NCBI GenBank assembly: GCA_036346225.1 | Contig: JARFIW010000494.1 | Span: 868,001-932,000, forward strand | Reading direction: 5' to 3' | Length of the DNA stretch: 64,000 nt | Source of the DNA: Platerodrilus igneus | Lineage: Eukaryota; Arthropoda; Insecta; Coleoptera; Lycidae | Shown: positions 55,701 to 61,700 of the stretch, in pieces | Layout of the letters: each line of letters starts with the position of its first letter | Position numbering within the stretch: position 1 is the stretch's first letter | The notes under the pieces: model-generated | Told to the model about the DNA's origin: nothing | The model's input: only the letters and a program-made list of their open reading frames with translations | The model's database searches: none | Program-made: the position numbers and the translations under genes

Positions 55701-58700
55701 AGAAGCTGATGCGTATGTTAATAGTTTTTGTCGTTCACTCTGTCATTCGGTCTCTTTTTTAACATAAAGATAATCTAAGGGCGTTTAGCACAGACATTAC
55801 TATTTGCTACATTTAATGTTAATTGATTATTATTACCTTTCTGAATGGACCTGCACCTTGAAGAAGTTCTAGATTACTAGAACGCGTAGAACGACTTCGG
55901 AGTTTCAGTGATCTAAAGAGCCGAACTATAAGTTTAACCAAATTAGCGGGGTCTTTAGTGAGGAACTAGACTAAGACAGGTCCCCGAAAGAGGGCAGCGG
56001 CTCTTTCGGTACTTAGATTGGCAGAGACCGCATGAGTAGGTATGGCGTTCTAAGACACAATACATTATCTCCCAAGTACACAGCGTACTTAAATTGTTAT
56101 CAATTGTTATCTGGGGTAAAAAATTCTGGAGTTAAACAGTACCCCATTCGGATCTCTGGGAAGGAACTACTTCGAAGGATGTGCGCAGAAAATTTAGAAA
56201 AAGAGTTGAGAACATTCTGTGAGTCAGAGCATGGGATGTCAGAAGTATGAGGTAAGTAGGTAAATTAGAGAACAAAAATTGAAATGGATAGGTTAGCACT
56301 AGACATAGTAGGGATCGGCAAAGTTCGGTGGCCAGAGGCGGGGGATTTTTGGAGTGGAGACTTCAGGATAATTCATACAGGAGCAGAAGAAGGAAATTCA
56401 GATGTGGGGATAGTTATGCGAAAAAGGTAGGACACTGTGTAGAAAATTACTTACAAAAGAGCGAAAGAGTACTGATGGTTAGATTATAATCTAAACCGGT
56501 AAACACAGTAATAATACAAGTATACATGCTCAACTCTAGCTGCAGTGACGAAGAGCTGGAAGCGATCTACAAAGATATCGAATATACTAAGATATGTAAA
56601 AGGACATGAAAATTTAATAATTATGGGAGATTTGAATGCAGTAGTAGGTGAGGGTAGGGAAGAAACGGCAGTAGGATTATTTGGTTTAGGTCCAAGAAAC
56701 GACAGGAGAAATAGACTGGTAGAATTTTGCAACAAGAACAATTTAATAATCACAAACGCATTATTTTAACATCATGCTAGAAGATGATATACGTGGAAGA
56801 TGCCACCAGATCTAGGAAGATATCAAATAGATTACTTTCTTGTTACACAACGGTTTAGGAATCAAGTAAAAGACTGTAGAAGCTACCCAGAAGCAGATAT
56901 AGACACTGACCACAACATCGTAATTGCTCTTAAATTTAAAAATTTGAAAAAAAGAAACGGTAAAAGGTACTTTGACTTTGAGAAACTAAAAGATAAAGAT
57001 ATCCATGAACGATTTGAAAAAAGTCAAATCAATTGCTGAAAGATATTGGGAAAATTTTCGATACTAAGGAAGTAGAAACAGAATGGAATAGCATTAAATC
57101 CAGCTTAGATATGCAGTCAGAAATATTCTGGGGTATACACAAAAACAAAATAGGAAACCATGGATAACAAAGGATATCCTAAATTTAATAGAAGAAAGAC
57201 AAAAGTTTTTACTTGTACATTGAAGAGGCATGAATACTGTCAAATGCAGGAAGATATTTGGAATTATTATGCAGGGACAACAGATTGATATGCTTGGATT
57301 TGCAGATGATATAGCGGTATTAGCATCTAGCAAAGAAGAGTTAGAAGTTGCTCTTAATGAAATGGAAACAGTTCTAACAGAGACAGCGGTATGAAAATTA
57401 AAAAAATAAAGCTAAAGTACTAGTATGCAAAAGAGGGATAATAAATCAAAAACAAGAATACAAATAGGTAATGAAAATTTACAAGAGGTTAAGGATTTCT
57501 GCTACCTAGGAACCCAAATAACACAAAATGGGAAAAGCACAAAAGATATAAAACAAAGATTAGCACAAGGTCGTGCTAAATTTAACAAAAAAAGGCAACT
57601 ATTGTGTTCAAAGACAACAAACATAGAAACGAGGAAAAGATTGCTTAAAGCATATGTGTGGAGCACAGTGTGGCTGTGAAGCTTGGACAATAGGACAAGC
57701 GGACAAGAAAAAGGTAGAAGCCTTTGAAATGTGGTGCCACAGACTATGATGAAGATATCATGGACAGACAAAGTTAATAATAAAGAGGTACTAGAAATGG
57801 TAGGGAAGAAAGAAATATGTGGAAAACAGTAAAAAATAGGAGAGATGGGATGATAGGTCACATACTAAGACATGAGGGGATAGTGCGGAATATATTAGAA
57901 GCAGAGGTAGGAGAAAAGAAGTAGAGATGGACCTAGGTTAGACTATTTCACGCAGATAGTGAAAATTGTACGCTGTGGGAATTTCATGGAAATGTGTAGG
58001 CTAGCTCAGAATAGAAATCAATGGAGGTTACATCCAACTAGTACAAATATAGAAAAACTAATGATGAAAAAAATAATTTTACTTAAACATGATGATTATT
58101 ATAAGCAACTACGGGTATTGGTTGTGCAATATTATCGAATAATGTTAATTGTGCGAAAGGATTTACTGGAAAACTATTAATTTGGCAAATGCTTAAGTGT
58201 TGTGGGATCTTGGCAGCCACAGGCTGCTTAATCCCTTCACATACAACTATATATAGGAGAAATAGGGTATATAATTGTAAAACAATAGAAGTGGACCGAA
58301 CTACATCTAACAAAAAAGAACAGGGGCTATGTTCAAAGACAACAAACATAGAAACAAGAAGAAAATTGTTGAGAGCATATGTGTGGAGCACAGCATAGTA
58401 CGCCTATGAAATAGGAGCAGTAGGAAAAGCAGATAGAAAGAAATAGAAGCCTTCTGTTGTTGTGCTTCAGAGATATGAGTATGATAGCATGGACAGACAA
58501 AGTTAACAACAAATAGGTTATAGAAATAGCAGAGGAAAAAAGATATCCGTGGAAAACAAAAAAGAATAGGAGAAATAGAAGGGCATGATATGTTTTAAGG
58601 CATTTTTGGAGAATAGCACATGATGTATTACAAGCAGAGATAGGAAAAAAGAGGTAGACGTAGACCTAGATCAAACTATCGCTCGCAGATAGTGATACAT

Positions 58701-61700
58701 GCAGATTGTGCAAATTCAGGGAAATGTGTAGGTTAGTTTAGAATAGGAAACAATGAGGGTACGGGTCTAACCAGTTCCAGGACTCAAGACCTAATGATGA
58801 TAATTATTATTAGTAGATATTGCAATATCTAGCACAAATAATCCTAAAGCTTACAAAAGTCATGTTTTTGTAGTTGATCTGCTGTCTGCTCAAATGTTTA
58901 CTGTGGTAACCATGCCAGAAATATTGTAAGAAACAGAGCATACAAATAAGTTGTTCTTTTTGGTTATTCAAAATTACATGTAACAATGATGACGTTGGCA
59001 GAATGCAAATAAAACTGCAACAGTTCTGCTTTAAGATGGAGATCCTATCATCCTGAACCAAGGACATTTTTATACATGTACGGCACGGCACTACATGATC
59101 AATTGCTTATGAATTGGCTGGAACATTCTCAATCGAAACAAATTTTTTAAACGGCACATTTAAGTTCTGAAACATTTACAAATAATATAAGTTTTACGGA
59201 ATTGGGAAATTCCCGAATTGTAAATATGCATGCTGAATATCTGCCTATAGAAAATTTGATACTCCAAAATAATGAGTACATACCAACTGAAACGGTATAC
59301 AAAAGCAATATAAAAAGCAGTAAATCTGCCACGCCTGATTTTGATGAGCTACAATCCATAAATTTGATGTCGTTAATGTTGAATATCTTCCAACGAAAAT
59401 CAATTTACCATTTACAGAAAACAGTTGAAATGACAACCACTTGAAGACGAAATAGTTAGTGAAGATATTCTGTATCTCATTAGCGGCACAAACACGGAAT
59501 AAATTGTACCTGCCTTCCGAAGCATCAATAAGAACGATGTATTCTGATTTAAAAGTGAACATAACATAAAGTGTGCATATGATCTCTATAGAAATGTAAT
59601 AATAAATGTAAAAAAATCTCACTTGCCCACCTCGGGCATGAGGAATGTGAAGTTTGTGAAAGTAAAACGTTGCACAAACTGTCACATACAACAGAAAGTT
59701 TTGATCCAGAATGCACTATTTGTAAAAAAATGGGATACTCATATTAAACATGCACAGATTGCTCGTCAAATATATAAAGAATATTCCCAAAAAGTCAATG
59801 ATGAAGAATTTTATTTTTCTGGGGACTTACAAAAAGTAATAATGCTTCCTAGACTACATATGTTTAAAAGTGTAGTTTTTACACAATGCATTTGTACCCT
59901 TAAGAAAGCACCCTCCAGAAGGCTTTTACTCTGGTATGGCATGAAGCCATCGCAGTATTCACAAAGGAAAAGCTAATTAATACCTTGTGTATTTTTTATT
60001 TAACGTAGTGATAAAAAACATCAATCTATGGCTGGATATTTGTACAGTCCAAAACAAAAATTGGGCTCTATTCTCCTTTATTGTGTACCTAATAGACTCT
60101 GACTACATTAGTAAAGAGTTAATAACCTTCAAATATTTTGAACCCTGACGTATTATGTCCGTGGATAGTTTCCACCCCTAAGTGGAAATCTATCACATTT
60201 TCTGACTTTCACCATTGGGAATCATTCATTAAAAGCTGCTTTGAATAAGCTGAAGCCGAAAGTTTACTTGGCAGATTTTGTGCAAGTTGTAACATGTTTA
60301 GGTTACTTTCAGTAGAAATTAAGTGAAATTGAACTTCTCTGATGTATAAAGGATTATGCCTACAAATCAGATTGGACGAGTAAGTAAAGTACACAAATTA
60401 ATACAACAAGCCAGCAACTTACTGGGTATATTACTAATCGCCACGGTTGCTACCTGATTCTCAGGGATAGCCCTTCGGCTAATTTGTTTTTAGCAAAGTA
60501 GATTCGTAACTTTATATTGAAATTATTTTATGTTGATAGAGCTTAAGTTTTGATTTTTATTTTAATTTATTTAGGCACCAGAAAGTCAACAATCCCTCGG
60601 GGTAAGTCAAAATTTCATTAACTTCACGTTTAACACATACACATTTTAAGACTTGCCTGTCTGAGATCACACGAGTACATTCATGTTGCCACAACTTAAG
60701 CAAAGATGCAATGCTTTGACATTCTAAATCTTGCACAGTTAGGATGCCTTGCCATATTCGAGATAAGTCTCTTAAGTTGAATACATAATGGAACTTAGCT
60801 GGAGTTGGCAACATCTTATTCTTTGTATTTTGCCATATATTTCGTGTAAGTGAAATGAGTTTGGGCAGAAATTCAACAACTACTGGTTGAAAACGAGTTT
60901 CACAGAAGTATCCTTCAGCAATTTGTCCTGAATTATCAATATTATAAAATTTTACAATTTAAATTATATAAACTTACTAAAATCATATCCATCGAATTCA
61001 CACTTGGTATAGTGCAATTGAATATGTTAAACTGACGTTTCAAACGATGTGGTATATCGTTTCTACCACCTCCTGGATGAATCATAGCAGCCGCAAATTG
61101 CACATCTAGTATTGTAGAAAAGTCTCCAGGTTTATCTAAACTATACATACCTAAAACAAAAAAAATACTTAAGAAACAAAAGTTCCACGTGGTTTAACTG
61201 TATATATTGCTCGATTATGGTGATGTAGTAGATAAAAAGGGTGTAAAGTAAAAAAACTAGCGTGAGATGTGTTGTGAAATTTGGTGGATTTTTAACACAG
61301 TTTATTGGCTCTGAGGACAATACAAAAGCACACATAACTTACTTGGGGTTTTTGTTTTCTAGCGCAAGATGTCACTTAAACCACTATATTACACACAATG
61401 TTTCTGATTCCTTAAATATTCGAAATATTACTATCCTAATATTGATGCGTAATGTTCCATTACCAGATGAACACATGGCACCCTGTTATATGCAATTTCG
61501 ATCGTTACTCTGATCGCCAAACAGGTTAAAAACAATAATTAAGCAACGTGTGCTGTATAACAATTTCTGTCGCATATTGTGCATATATTTTTGAAGTTCC
61601 TTCACTAAATCATGGATAATGTTCTTATTCTTTGGCATCATTTTAAATAGATATTAAATTATGGGTTATGTCAGGCTAGTGCATCACTTTAAGAAACGGT

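Noticed and set aside
57502..57861. Minus-strand 119-codon frame (also those at 10316-10570 and 58083-58391)
   Set aside because: These are antisense shadows of RTE tail and cargo sequence; their similarity to each other comes from the shared repeat, not from a gene.
61262..61513. Small protein-coding gene in the 1.7-kb intron
   Set aside because: 83 codons with no recognisable domain and no supporting context.
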